Source of the DNA: Chryseobacterium glaciei
Lineage (GTDB): Bacteria > Bacteroidota > Bacteroidia > Flavobacteriales > Weeksellaceae
Direction of reading: 5' to 3'
Assembly (NCBI RefSeq): GCF_001648155.1
Contig: NZ_CP015199.1
Span: 2,738,501 to 2,802,500 of the forward strand
DNA: 64,000 bases
In this document: positions 53,371-62,711 of the stretch, one piece after another
Layout of the letters: each line of letters begins with the position of its first letter
Position numbering within the stretch: position 1 is the first letter of the stretch
Made by a program: the position numbers and the translations under genes
The notes under the pieces: model-generated
What the model was told of the DNA's origin: nothing
The model's input: only the letters and a program-made list of their open reading frames with translations
The model's database searches: none

Positions 53371-54720
53371 TTAGAACAGTCTTTCATGAAAATCCTCAAT
53401 TTTACTTACTTCTTCTATTTTGATACCGTGTTTTCTTTTTGCAATTTTATTAAGATTAGAAACAAAAATAACCTCGTACCCTAACTTTTCAGCTTCCGTA
53501 ATTCTCTGTTCGACTTGTGCAACGGGACGAATTTCACCACTTAAACCAATTTCTCCTGCAAAGCAAAAATGTTCTGAGATCGCAATATCTTCATTCGAGG
53601 ACAAAATAGAAGCAATAACCGCAAGATCCAAAGCAGGATCATCAGTTTTTATTCCTCCGGTAATATTTAAGAAAACGTCTTTTGAACCCAATTGAAAACC
53701 TGCTCGTTTTTCGAGAACTGCCAACAACATATTCAGTCTTTTGGCATCGAAACCTGTACAGCTTCTTTGTGGAGTTCCATAAACGGCAGTACTTACCAAT
53801 GCCTGAATTTCTAAGAGCATCGGGCGGTTTCCTTCTAAAGTTACGGCAACAGAATTTCCGGAAAGTTCTTCGAATTTTTTAGTAATTAAAATTTCAGAAG
53901 GATTTTTAATTTCCTTTAAACCTTGGGAAACCATTTCATAAATCCCGATTTCAGCAGTAGATCCAAAACGGTTTTTGTTCGCTCTCAATAATCTGAAAAG
54001 GTGATTTCTGTCTCCATCAAAATTTAACACAACATCTACCATATGCTCCAAAACCTTTGGTCCGGCGATTTGTCCGTCTTTTGTGATGTGACCGACTAAG
54101 AAAACCGGTACATTATTTTCTTTAGCATATTTAATGATCTCGTTAGAACATTCTCTGATCTGAGAAACGGTTCCGGGCGAACTTTCAATTAATTGTGACT
54201 GTAAAGTCTGAATTGAATCAATTATAACAAAATCTGGTTCCAGTTTTTTGGCTTCATGAAGGATTTTTTCCAGTGAAGTTTCTGTGTAAAGAAAACAGTT
54301 CGGGTTTTGAACATCCGTTAATCTGTCAGCTCTCATTTTGATCTGAGAAGCACTTTCTTCCCCTGAAACATAGAAAACTTTTTTCTTCATTTTTAGGGCA
54401 AGCTGTAAAAGCAACGTCGATTTTCCAATTCCGGGTTCACCGCCGATCAAAGTAACGGAACCTAAAACAATTCCGCCTCCCAAAACTCGGTTAAGTTCTT
54501 CGGAAGGAGTTTTTATACGGGGTTCTTCTATTGTTTCAACTTCAACAATATTAATGACGTGTTGCTTTGTTTTAGAAAAAGGAGGTGTTTTAGATGAGGT
54601 TTTTTCTACCACTTCTTCCACCAAAGTATTCCATTCTCCACAGTTTTTGCATTGTCCCATCCACTGAGAATACTGTGTTCCGCAGCTCTGACAGAAATAT
54701 GCTGTTTTTAATTTTGCCAT
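53371..54720 (-). CDS. radA: DNA repair protein RadA
   Basis: A 449-residue RadA (Sms): N-terminal zinc finger FCQSCGTQYSQWMGQCKNCG, RecA-like core with Walker A GGEPGIGKSTLLLQ, the KNRFGS motif, and a Lon-type C-terminal domain (FLNITGGIKTDDPALDLAVI). It is a DNA-branch-migration helicase in homologous recombination. A single gene on the minus strand. Confidence 0.96.
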   Translation of the reverse strand: MAKLKTAYFCQSCGTQYSQWMGQCKNCGEWNTLVEEVVEKTSSKTPPFSKTKQHVINIVEVETIEEPRIKTPSEELNRVLGGGIVLGSVTLIGGEPGIGKSTLLLQLALKMKKKVFYVSGEESASQIKMRADRLTDVQNPNCFLYTETSLEKILHEAKKLEPDFVIIDSIQTLQSQLIESSPGTVSQIRECSNEIIKYAKENNVPVFLVGHITKDGQIAGPKVLEHMVDVVLNFDGDRNHLFRLLRANKNRFGSTAEIGIYEMVSQGLKEIKNPSEILITKKFEELSGNSVAVTLEGNRPMLLEIQALVSTAVYGTPQRSCTGFDAKRLNMLLAVLEKRAGFQLGSKDVFLNITGGIKTDDPALDLAVIASILSSNEDIAISEHFCFAGEIGLSGEIRPVAQVEQRITEAEKLGYEVIFVSNLNKIAKRKHGIKIEEVSKIEDFHERLF

Positions 54721-54788
54721 ACCGCGAAGTTCTTGAAAATTTTTGAAATTTTAGCTAAAAGGAAATAGGGCTTTCATTAAAATAGTAT

Positions 54789-56000
54789 TTACATTTTTGA
54801 TTCTATATGTTTTATAATAGCCTGATATGAAACATTGACCAAATATTTATCGTTTAATAGTTTCCATGAGTTTTTTTTCATTTCATGAAAAGTTTCAGAA
54901 TTATTATACAAATATTCAATCTTTTGTTGAAAAGCCTCACTGTCTCCAAAATTTATTTTATAGCCGCAATTGGCTTCTTCTATTATATTCCCAACATCTG
55001 TGGCTGTATCAGTTGCGGCTATCACGGGCAGATGCATTTCTAAATATGATAATAGTCTTTGCGGAAAATTAGGAATAGTAAAATCTTTGGAAAGTAAAAT
55101 TAAACCAACATCACACGCTGATAATAATTCATCAAATTCTTTTTTTTGTAATTTATTTAAGATTAATACATTTAATAATTTTGATTGAGTATGCCAATTT
55201 TTTATTTTTTTAAATTCTGTTCCATCCCCAACGATTAAAAAAAACGCGTTAGTATTAGTGTTTTTTTTAATAAAATTCAATAAAAAATCAATTCCCTGAG
55301 GTTTACCACAATTCCCGCTAAATACAATTACCATTTTGTCTTCAGGAATCTTATATTTCTGTCTGATTTCTATTTTTCTGTCATCGGAAATATTTATATG
55401 TAATGGTTCAATGCTATTAGGGTTGATCTCTAGTTTTGATTTTTTGATGGAAGTATTATTTTCAAGAATATAATCCATATTTGCTTGTGACATACAGCCT
55501 ATCATATCTGAAACATCATAAAGTTTCTTTTCTTTTTCTCTGAAAATATGATACATCAAAGAGTTTTTCTTTATGTATTTTAAGTCAACAGCGTTTTGAG
55601 GAAAGATGTCTTTAAGCAGTAGATAAGTGAAAGCATTATCACGTTTTTTGATATAATTAATTGTTTTCAAAAAAGTAATAGGTGGAGTAGAATAGAATAT
55701 TAAATCAAATTTGGTGGCTTTTAAGTGCTTTTTTACAGAATGATAATATTGATACTCGGTCGCGAAAAATCCGAGAGTTTTTTCTAAAATATTAGTGTTT
55801 CTATAATTGAATCCCCAAACTCTTAACAAGCTATAGCTCTCTTTTTTTATGAATTGGGTTTTGCTTTTTTCTCTCCTTTCTACAGGGCAAACTATTGTAA
55901 TGTGATGCCCTTTTTTTTTGAAAATTCTTGCCAAATCGCTATAAATACCCCTTTCATTTATGTCATCAATTTTGGTAAAGGTTAAAAATAAAATATTCAT
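54789..56000 (-). CDS. Glycosyltransferase family 4 protein
   Basis: A 403-residue GT4-type enzyme starting MNILFLTFTKIDDINERGIY; residues added by starting at 56072 are unlike the family. It has the GT-B fold pieces KMVIVFSGNCGKPQGIDFLL, FLIVGDGTEFKKI and the E-x7-E region of the donor site near IPNFPQRLLSYLEMHLPVIA. WbuB-like enzymes add amino sugars to O-antigen. It is divergent from the GT2-radical SAM pair, with a 41-base gap. No clear -7 word was seen. Confidence 0.85.
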   Translation of the reverse strand: MNILFLTFTKIDDINERGIYSDLARIFKKKGHHITIVCPVERREKSKTQFIKKESYSLLRVWGFNYRNTNILEKTLGFFATEYQYYHSVKKHLKATKFDLIFYSTPPITFLKTINYIKKRDNAFTYLLLKDIFPQNAVDLKYIKKNSLMYHIFREKEKKLYDVSDMIGCMSQANMDYILENNTSIKKSKLEINPNSIEPLHINISDDRKIEIRQKYKIPEDKMVIVFSGNCGKPQGIDFLLNFIKKNTNTNAFFLIVGDGTEFKKIKNWHTQSKLLNVLILNKLQKKEFDELLSACDVGLILLSKDFTIPNFPQRLLSYLEMHLPVIAATDTATDVGNIIEEANCGYKINFGDSEAFQQKIEYLYNNSETFHEMKKNSWKLLNDKYLVNVSYQAIIKHIESKM

Positions 56001-56041
56001 ATAGTTTGCAATTGATTGTAAAATTATAAATATATTTAAAG

Positions 56042-56836
56042 ATGAATAATTTTTCAGTATTAATTTTGACATATAATGAGGAAATTAATATTGCTGATTG
56101 TATAAAATCAGTTTCTAGATCAAATGACATCGTGATATTAGATTCTTTTAGTACTGATTGTACTGAGGAAATAGTCAGGTCTCTTAAAGTAAGATTTTAT
56201 AGAAAGGAATTTATAAACTATAGTGACCAAAGAAATCATGGTTTACATAATATAAAGTTTAAAAATGAGTATGTATTGATATTGGATGCAGATGAAAGGG
56301 TTTCTGAGGATTTACTGAAAGAAATTTGTACACTGTGCAATGACGATGAACCTAATAAACGGAACGTATATTTAGTAAGAAGGAAGGTTGTAATAGATGA
56401 TAAGATTCTGAAATGGAATTTCTCAACATCTTTTTGGATAGAAAGACTGGTGAAGCCAAATAAAGTTAAATTTCAGGGAATTGTACATGAAAAACTAATC
56501 TATGAAGGAGGAAACGGATTTTTAAATAATTATATTTTACATCATCAGTTTTCAAAAGGAGTAGACCATTGGATGATGAGAAGAAAAAAATATGCACAAA
56601 TGGAAACAAGAGCTGATGAGATGATAAGATGGGAAGACATAAATGATAATGTGATATCAAAAAGGCTTAAATTGAAAAATTTTATTGTTTCAAATGTACC
56701 TTTTTTCTATTTTATTTATTTTTTCTATAATTTTTTTGTAAAACTTACTTTTCTGGACGGCTATAAAGGAGTGAAGTATATAACACTTGAAACATATTCT
56801 CTATATTTAATTTCTAAATACAAAAAAAAATGCTAG
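56042..56836 (+). CDS. Glycosyltransferase family 2 protein (LPS core type)
   Basis: A 264-residue GT2 enzyme: FSVLILTYNEEINIADCIKS, the DXD region VLILDADERVSEDLLKE and a C-terminal membrane-associated part with FVKLTFLDGYKGVKYITLET. Relatives (WaaE/KdtX type) add a hexose to lipopolysaccharide core. The acceptor here is not known. It overlaps the radical SAM gene by seven bases and is divergent from a GT4 gene 41 bases away; both genes are very AT-rich. Confidence 0.88.
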   Translation: MNNFSVLILTYNEEINIADCIKSVSRSNDIVILDSFSTDCTEEIVRSLKVRFYRKEFINYSDQRNHGLHNIKFKNEYVLILDADERVSEDLLKEICTLCNDDEPNKRNVYLVRRKVVIDDKILKWNFSTSFWIERLVKPNKVKFQGIVHEKLIYEGGNGFLNNYILHHQFSKGVDHWMMRRKKYAQMETRADEMIRWEDINDNVISKRLKLKNFIVSNVPFFYFIYFFYNFFVKLTFLDGYKGVKYITLETYSLYLISKYKKKC

Positions 56837-57915
56837 ATAACCTTAAGTACCTTAAATATTTGCCTGCTCTTATAAAAAAAGACAGAATTTCAGAAGTTAC
56901 CTTTTTTATTACAGATATATGCAATATGAAATGCAAGCATTGTTTTGTATTAGATGCATTAAATAAAAAACTGCCTTTGCTGAGCCCAGATGAAATAAGG
57001 AAAATGGGGAAATTCGTTACTCCGGTTCAGAGAGTACATGTGGGTGGAGGAGAGCCATTTACTCGAAAAGATTTGCATGAGGTAATTGAGGCAATTGCTG
57101 AAACATGGGATCCTGGTGTTATTTGTATTCCGACAAACGGTTGGTTTACTGACAGAATTCTAGAGTTTATCGATTATTATGGAAAAAAAGGCAAAGGTAG
57201 TATTAGAATTCATTTTTCTATTAACTCTCCTTATCCTGAAGATATGGATCAGTTTACTACTTTAAAGGAAAGTTTTAAAAAATGGAAGGATTCTATTACA
57301 AAAGCTATAGAAGCCGCAAAAAAATATAAAAACATTACTATTGTTGCTTTGGCAACATATAATGAATATAATCAGAATGTTTTCAAAGAATTGATTGACT
57401 ATTTGCATCAAGAGATAAAAGTTCCCGATTTCAGTTTTCAAATTGCCAGAACTCATGAAAAATATAACCCTGACTTAGATTATCAGAGATTTAAAGAAGT
57501 AAATAATTATTATTTTGATAATTATAATACTCAAGATGCCTTCATTTCTTCCTTCAGAAAGCTCTCACGTGAGAAAAGTGTAAGCTATTTTGAGAATCCT
57601 GTCTTCAAGAAAGAATGTACTTCTGGTAAACTAAGAGTAGTGGTGTCTCCAACAGGTGATGTTTATCCTTGTGAAAAACTTGGGTATCCCAATTTGAAAG
57701 AAATGAATAAATGGCTTTTAGGAAATATTAGAGATTTTAATTATAACCTGAATGAATTGGTAGCATCAACTTCTGCTTCTGCATGTTATAATAAAATATG
57801 TAGTAGTAAATGCCACTGCGATCATAATATAGATCAAAGTCTTAGTTTGCTTTCTGACAAAAAACACAGAAAAGAGTTGTTAAGAGAAACTTTAAAAAAA
57901 GTCATTAAAAAGTAA
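56830..57915 (+). CDS. Radical SAM/SPASM-type protein
   Basis: A 361-residue radical SAM enzyme: the [4Fe-4S] motif CNMKCKHC (Cys31, 35, 38), SAM-binding VHVGGGEPFTRK, and FQIARTHEKY later. The C-terminal cysteines CTSGK, YPCEKLG and CYNKICSSKCHCDH form a SPASM-like cluster site, seen in enzymes that modify peptides or sugars, for instance in RiPP maturation. The start overlaps the GT2 gene by seven bases, so the two are coupled. No short precursor peptide was seen nearby. The substrate is unknown; a sugar or lipid-linked target would fit the neighbour. Confidence 0.85.
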   Translation: MLDNLKYLKYLPALIKKDRISEVTFFITDICNMKCKHCFVLDALNKKLPLLSPDEIRKMGKFVTPVQRVHVGGGEPFTRKDLHEVIEAIAETWDPGVICIPTNGWFTDRILEFIDYYGKKGKGSIRIHFSINSPYPEDMDQFTTLKESFKKWKDSITKAIEAAKKYKNITIVALATYNEYNQNVFKELIDYLHQEIKVPDFSFQIARTHEKYNPDLDYQRFKEVNNYYFDNYNTQDAFISSFRKLSREKSVSYFENPVFKKECTSGKLRVVVSPTGDVYPCEKLGYPNLKEMNKWLLGNIRDFNYNLNELVASTSASACYNKICSSKCHCDHNIDQSLSLLSDKKHRKELLRETLKKVIKK

Positions 57916-58001
57916 GTTAATTCTAGATAAATTTTCGCAAAAATAAATTCATCTAAAATCAAAAACTAACATAGATCAATGTCAGGTAGTTTTTTACGAC
58001 C

Positions 58002-58009
58002 TACATTTG
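58002..58009 (+). promoter_or_regulatory. -7 promoter word of the second YceI gene
   Basis: TACATTTG fits TAnnTTTG, 29 bases before the ATG at 58039. Confidence 0.45.
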
Positions 58010-58038
58010 CCATAAGATTAATCTAAAATAAATATATA

Positions 58039-58611
58039 ATGAAAAAAGTATTCTTAACTTTTGTATTCGCTTTACTAAGCGTTGTGGGATTTGCACAAAC
58101 AGGCTGGGCAGTAGATCCAATGCATTCTTCAGTGAATTTCAATATCAAACATATGGGAATCAGCTTTGTACAAGGTAGATTTGATAAATTTGACGGAAAA
58201 GTAGCCGCTAGTAAAGAAGGTGGTTTAGATAAGGCAGAGTTTAGCTTCTTTGTGAATACATCTTCTGTAAATACAGGTGTTGAAATGAGAGATAAGCATT
58301 TGCAAAGCGCAGATTTCTTTGACGCTGAGAAGTTTCCTACAATGAATTTTGAAAGTACTTCTATCACAAAAGAAAAAAATAATACATACACTTTAAAAGG
58401 TAAATTAACCATTAAAGATGTTACTAAAGAAATCAGTGTTCCAGTAACTTACGGTGGAATTACTAAAAATAAACAAGGAAAAGAAGTGATGGGTTTCCAG
58501 ACAAAATTTACGGTTAACCGTTTAGATTATAACATTAAATATGATCCAACTGGTGCTGGCGTAGCTAAAGACGTTGACGTTAACTTATATTTTGAGTTAG
58601 CTAAGCAATAA
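58039..58611 (+). CDS. YceI family lipid-binding periplasmic protein (second of two)
   Basis: A 190-residue YceI: signal peptide to VGFAQ, then GWAVDPMHSSVNFNIKHMGI, EMRDKHLQSADFFDAEKFPT and TKFTVNRLDYNIKYDPTGAG, closer to E. coli YceI than the copy at 4061. Expected to bind a polyprenyl-type lipid in the periplasm. A single gene with its own promoter and strong terminator. Confidence 0.93.
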   Translation: MKKVFLTFVFALLSVVGFAQTGWAVDPMHSSVNFNIKHMGISFVQGRFDKFDGKVAASKEGGLDKAEFSFFVNTSSVNTGVEMRDKHLQSADFFDAEKFPTMNFESTSITKEKNNTYTLKGKLTIKDVTKEISVPVTYGGITKNKQGKEVMGFQTKFTVNRLDYNIKYDPTGAGVAKDVDVNLYFELAKQ

Positions 58612-58634
58612 TTTTCATATAAATTTGGTTTAAG

Positions 58635-58668
58635 AAAAGGCTTCTCAATAATATTGGGAAGCCTTTTT
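58635..58668 (+). terminator. Terminator of the second YceI gene
   Basis: AAAAGGCTTC and GAAGCCTTTT around an inner CAAT/ATTG stem, followed by T's. Confidence 0.92.
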
Positions 58669-58689
58669 ATTTGAATATTTACCACAAAG

Positions 58690-58799
58690 GTTTTTTAATA
58701 GTAGTTTTAATCGTTTTCATTCAATTTTTATCGAAGATAAAAATCCTTGCGCCTTAAAAAACATCAATGATTATAAATTTGCGTCTTTGCGTTTAAAAC
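58690..58799. repeat. AT-rich imperfect dyad element
   Basis: Between the YceI terminator and the next gene lie about 110 bases with loosely mirrored arms (CACAAAGGTTTTTTAA left; TTAAAAAACATC and TTTGCGTCTTTGCG right). The CACAAAGG and TTTGCGTCTTTGCGTTTAA words look like the dispersed repeats common in flavobacteria. No reading frame. Confidence 0.4.
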
Positions 58800-60494
58800 T
58801 TAAAAATTAACCTTTCCAGAAGACACCGTAAAAATTCCAAAATCATCGATCAGCATGTTCTCTTTCTGAATATTGTTGAAAGCCATCATTCTGTCAAGTT
58901 CTTTTTGCGAACGTCTTCTCATGATCCAGTCTTTATTTTGATGATTATTCAACACATAAGCGATCATTTTTAATTGTGGATGCCAAGGCTGTCCCGTATA
59001 AACAATGAATGAATTTTGTTCTGAAATAGAATTGATTCCCTGAATGGCTTTACTCGCCATTTCATTATCTCCGAAAAGCTCTAAAATTCCAGAAACTATT
59101 GTAATATTAGGCTCAAAATCTAATTTTTTATACGTTTCAGGGTCAAAACAATCAAAATTAGTAAATCTGATGTTTTGATATTTCTTGTCCTGAATTACTT
59201 TTTCTCCAATCTCAATATTTGCTTTTATAAATTCATTGATAACGATTTCAGCTTCAGGATATTTTTCTTTAATATCGAATAAATAATTGCCAGTTCCGCC
59301 CGCAATATCAAGGATTTTTACTTTTCTTCCTTCTTTTTTCAGACTTTGAATTTTTTGTTCTAAAAGCTTAATCAAATGCTGTTTTCTGATTCGAATTCCC
59401 GTCCAGCCGATAGCTTCAAGATAGTTTTTATCCATCATTTTTCCGAAACCTAATTTTCCTTGAGGCTGATTATGATAGACATAATCCAAAGAAGCTCCGG
59501 AATCAAAACCATGTTTCAGACCGATCTCCATTCCTTTACTGATCTTTCCTATAGTGTTAAGAGACCATTTTTGAAATTTAAAGTTGAGATTATTACCTAC
59601 ATTATTTTGAAGATCTTGATATTCTTTTACAGAAAATTTATCGGGTGAAAGTGATCCTTTTTTCTGAGTTTGATTAAAACATTTTTCAGCAAAATCTTTA
59701 ATTTTATCATAAACCAATTCTTTTCCTGTATCAAATAAAATTCCATGGAAAAAGTTGGGAAGGACTTCGTATTTTTTTAAATCTGTATCTAATTTATCAT
59801 GGAAAATTTTCTGATCTTTATTAAAAACAACATGATCTTTTTCAGCAGATAAAATAAGGGTAGGTGTATCAATTGCTTCTGCATCTTCTACCAAACGTTT
59901 TCCTGCTTTTGCGAGATCGATCAGTAATTCTGCGTCAATAGATCTTGTGATCAACGGATCTGTATCGTAGGCTTTTTGTTGTTCAGGATCGTGAGTCAGC
60001 ATCGTTGATTTTACATAACTTTTGATGATCAATCCTTTCTTCAATTTTGTTCCTAAAGTGATCATTTCATTCGCCAAAGGAACGATAAGATTAATTCTGA
60101 AAGCAGGTGCCAAAAGAGCCATTCCTGCAATATTAGGCGCAAAATCATGAGCCCAGGCCGAAGCGACAACGCCACCAATACTGTTGGCAAGTACGAAGAT
60201 ATCGGAAATTTTCACTTCATATTTTGACTGTAAAAATTTTGAAAAAGAATCCAGATCACGAACATAATCCATAAAAATGGAAGATGTTGGCGTTTTTGTA
60301 TGGCCATGCCCGCGAAGGTCGAACGCAAAAATATTGTAGTCTGAAAATTGTGGTGATTGTGCGATATCGTTCAGTCTTTCAGAATGTTCGTGTCCGCGAT
60401 GGATAATGATGATACTTTTTTGTTGAGGTTGATAATTCCACTCGCGATAAAAGATTTCGCTTTCATCAAAACTCTTAAAATTTCCGCTGTTCAT
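58800..60494 (-). CDS. Alpha/beta hydrolase fused to SAM-dependent methyltransferase (YnbC-like)
   Basis: A 564-residue two-domain protein. Residues 1-275 form a monoacylglycerol-lipase-like hydrolase: IIIHRGHEHSER, FDLRGHGHTKTP, nucleophile ANSIGG (Ser105), Asp220 and His250. Residues 290-564 form a class I methyltransferase with KILDIAGGTGNYLFDI (SAM site near 399-402). E. coli YnbC has the same fusion and size. It is the last gene of a minus-strand lipid operon, two bases after the PAP2-phosphatase gene. A lipid substrate is inferred. Confidence 0.88.
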   Translation of the reverse strand: MNSGNFKSFDESEIFYREWNYQPQQKSIIIIHRGHEHSERLNDIAQSPQFSDYNIFAFDLRGHGHTKTPTSSIFMDYVRDLDSFSKFLQSKYEVKISDIFVLANSIGGVVASAWAHDFAPNIAGMALLAPAFRINLIVPLANEMITLGTKLKKGLIIKSYVKSTMLTHDPEQQKAYDTDPLITRSIDAELLIDLAKAGKRLVEDAEAIDTPTLILSAEKDHVVFNKDQKIFHDKLDTDLKKYEVLPNFFHGILFDTGKELVYDKIKDFAEKCFNQTQKKGSLSPDKFSVKEYQDLQNNVGNNLNFKFQKWSLNTIGKISKGMEIGLKHGFDSGASLDYVYHNQPQGKLGFGKMMDKNYLEAIGWTGIRIRKQHLIKLLEQKIQSLKKEGRKVKILDIAGGTGNYLFDIKEKYPEAEIVINEFIKANIEIGEKVIQDKKYQNIRFTNFDCFDPETYKKLDFEPNITIVSGILELFGDNEMASKAIQGINSISEQNSFIVYTGQPWHPQLKMIAYVLNNHQNKDWIMRRRSQKELDRMMAFNNIQKENMLIDDFGIFTVSSGKVNF

Positions 60495-60496
60495 AT

Positions 60497-61798
60497 TTAA
60501 ATTTTTTTCAGAAAATCGTAGATGTAAGAATGAATGATTGCATTCTTATTCAGGACTTTCATATTGGTTATTGCTTGGTCTAGAGGTAAAGATAGAATAT
60601 TTTTCATTACTAAAATTCCGATGACAGAACTTCTGGTGTAGCCCATCGTACAATGAATCAATATTTTCCCGTCTTTCGGTAACTGATGATAATTTTCTGT
60701 GATTTTTAGAACTAATTTTTTCGTTTGATGAATATCCAACATCCCAATATCTAAAAAAGGAACAGAATAATAGGTGGATTTTTCTTTTATTTCAGAATTT
60801 TCTTCTATTTCGGATGAGAGATCGTAGATGAAAATATTTTTATTAATTTCAAAATCTTGCAAATCCTTTTTATCAGGTTTTGACGAAATATAAATGTTGT
60901 CTACAATTTCTAATGGTCGTTTATTCTTTCGTAAAAACTTCCAAAATATCCAATAAATTAATGAATAAGGAAAGTAAAATATCTTTTTGAAGAAAGAAAT
61001 GTTTCCGTTATTATCTTTTAAAAAGTGAATATTATTTTTTTGATATTGATAGCCAACTATGATCATAACGAGAGCCATCCACAAAAAAATCAACCAATAT
61101 GCATGTGAAAATTTATACAATAATAAAGAGACTGAAACAATGATCCAACCTAGTAAAAAGTAGAAATTAGCGACTTGAAAATTCCTATATAAAAAGTTGT
61201 TTTTCTGATAAGGAAATATGATGAAGCTAATATGAGCCAAGATAGTTCCTGAGATAATATCAATCAAATGATGTTGATAAGTTGTTAAAGTAGAAATTCC
61301 TATAGCAACGAGCCAGATCATTAAAAAGATTCTCCATTTTTTTAAATTTCTAAAAACGCTCCAAAAAATAAAGGCATACACAATATGTAGGGACGGCGCT
61401 TGGTTGAAAGGCGAATCAAAAGTTGTTAAAAACTGAAATGAATATCCGAAAATAGAATTATTGACTTCCGGTCTCTGTAAAGAAAATTTTAATGGAAATA
61501 ATAAAAAACAAATTCCGGCAACAACAGTTACAAACAGCATTCTTTGAGTCAGAACTTTGAGTTGTTCTTTCGTATTACAAAAGAAAAAAACGGAACAAAA
61601 AAACAGTCCGCTTGTCATATAAGGTATGATTGTCCAAGGGAGAAACGGAATATATTTCTCAAAATCAAAAACAAAAGAAGGAACTTTTTCAAGCCTTGAA
61701 ACATACCACGCTGTATAATTGTAAACAATCATGAATACAACAGAACAAAGCAACAATGCATAGATTTTATGCTTAAATTTTAGTCGTTTTTCATCCAT
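60497..61798 (-). CDS. PAP2 fused to dual-specificity phosphatase (YnbD-like)
   Basis: A 433-residue protein: six or more membrane helices carrying a PAP2-type motif (QAPSLHIVYAF and TTYQHHLIDIISG histidines), then a C-terminal protein-phosphatase-like domain with HCTMGYTRSS (His382, Cys383, Arg389). The fusion and size match E. coli YnbD. The start at 61798 overlaps the SDR gene end by 19 bases; a longer frame is possible but would begin inside that gene. It may dephosphorylate a phospholipid headgroup or transfer one, like inositol phosphoryl ceramide synthases. That role is an inference. Confidence 0.88.
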   Translation of the reverse strand: MDEKRLKFKHKIYALLLCSVVFMIVYNYTAWYVSRLEKVPSFVFDFEKYIPFLPWTIIPYMTSGLFFCSVFFFCNTKEQLKVLTQRMLFVTVVAGICFLLFPLKFSLQRPEVNNSIFGYSFQFLTTFDSPFNQAPSLHIVYAFIFWSVFRNLKKWRIFLMIWLVAIGISTLTTYQHHLIDIISGTILAHISFIIFPYQKNNFLYRNFQVANFYFLLGWIIVSVSLLLYKFSHAYWLIFLWMALVMIIVGYQYQKNNIHFLKDNNGNISFFKKIFYFPYSLIYWIFWKFLRKNKRPLEIVDNIYISSKPDKKDLQDFEINKNIFIYDLSSEIEENSEIKEKSTYYSVPFLDIGMLDIHQTKKLVLKITENYHQLPKDGKILIHCTMGYTRSSVIGILVMKNILSLPLDQAITNMKVLNKNAIIHSYIYDFLKKI

Positions 61799-62532
61799 TT
61801 TGCCTTTCTGAACATGATAATATTTAATAATGAAGAGGGAAGGATGGATAATGACTTCATCATCCATTTCATTTTTGCAGGGAAAATAATTAATTTTTTT
61901 CGCTTTTCAATAGCGTCCGAGATTGTTACTGTAGCAGTTTCAAGATCAGTAAGAAATGGTTTTTTGCTTAAATCATTATCGTTAAGCTGTCTCAATTTCA
62001 AAGTATCAACATAACCTGGAGCAATCGTCGTTACAGATATCCCAAACGGTTTCAAAGCTCTACGATAAGCATCTGCAATTTGGATCACTGAACGTTTAGT
62101 CTTGGTATATAAACTAGAATTTTCATAGTCCATAATCCCTGAAACGGACGCGATAACAGCAATGTTTCCTTTATTTTGACCTTTCATTGCTTTTCTTGCC
62201 ACCTCGAAACAATTTACAGTTCCTAAAATGTTAGTTTGTAGCATTTCTTCAGCTTCTTCATAAGAAATATTTCCGGCAACATCTTCAGCATAACTTCCGG
62301 CGCAATTGATGAAAATATCAAGATCCTTATTTTGTAGAAAATCATTTACTGCCGAAAAAATTGAGTTTATATCACAAACATCTGCTTGAAATATTTTTAA
62401 ATTTTTTGAACTGTTTTCAGGGGTTTTAGTTAAATCCCTTCCGCAAATCCCCACGCAATATCCTTTTGAAAGATAATACTGAGCAAGAGAATAGCCGATT
62501 CCCGAAGTTCCGCCTGCGATAAAAACGTTCAT
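61780..62532 (-). CDS. Short-chain dehydrogenase/reductase
   Basis: A 250-residue SDR: cofactor motif FIAGGTSGIGYSLA, NCAGSYAED, catalytic Ser near 129 and YTKTK (Tyr142, Lys146). The C-terminal tail has a hydrophobic helix (MKSLSILPSSLLNIIMF), as in membrane-associated reductases of lipids such as 3-ketosphinganine reductases. It overlaps the PAP2-phosphatase gene by 19 bases and lies in the lipid operon, so a lipid or lipid-precursor ketone is the likely substrate. Confidence 0.88.
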   Translation of the reverse strand: MNVFIAGGTSGIGYSLAQYYLSKGYCVGICGRDLTKTPENSSKNLKIFQADVCDINSIFSAVNDFLQNKDLDIFINCAGSYAEDVAGNISYEEAEEMLQTNILGTVNCFEVARKAMKGQNKGNIAVIASVSGIMDYENSSLYTKTKRSVIQIADAYRRALKPFGISVTTIAPGYVDTLKLRQLNDNDLSKKPFLTDLETATVTISDAIEKRKKLIIFPAKMKWMMKSLSILPSSLLNIIMFRKAKWMKND

Positions 62533-62636
62533 GAGCGTGTTGTGATTTTCAATTTTAAGTAAAAATAGATTTTATTTAATAATGGAAATCTTATTTTTTA
62601 AAATTTAGTTGTAAAAGTTTTAATGTTTAGTTTGCA

Positions 62637-62671
62637 AACCCATGTCAAGGTTCAAAACCTTGACATGGGTT
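62637..62671. repeat. Perfect 16-bp hairpin inside the lipid operon
   Basis: AACCCATGTCAAGGTT-CAA-AACCTTGACATGGGTT, a 16-bp stem with a 3-base loop, without a T run. It lies in the only large gap (62533-62711) of the operon. It could be a partial terminator, RNA-stability element or dispersed palindrome. Confidence 0.7.
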
Positions 62672-62711
62672 ATAAATGCCGGTTTTAGCTAAAAACGTAT
62701 GTGTTTTCAAA

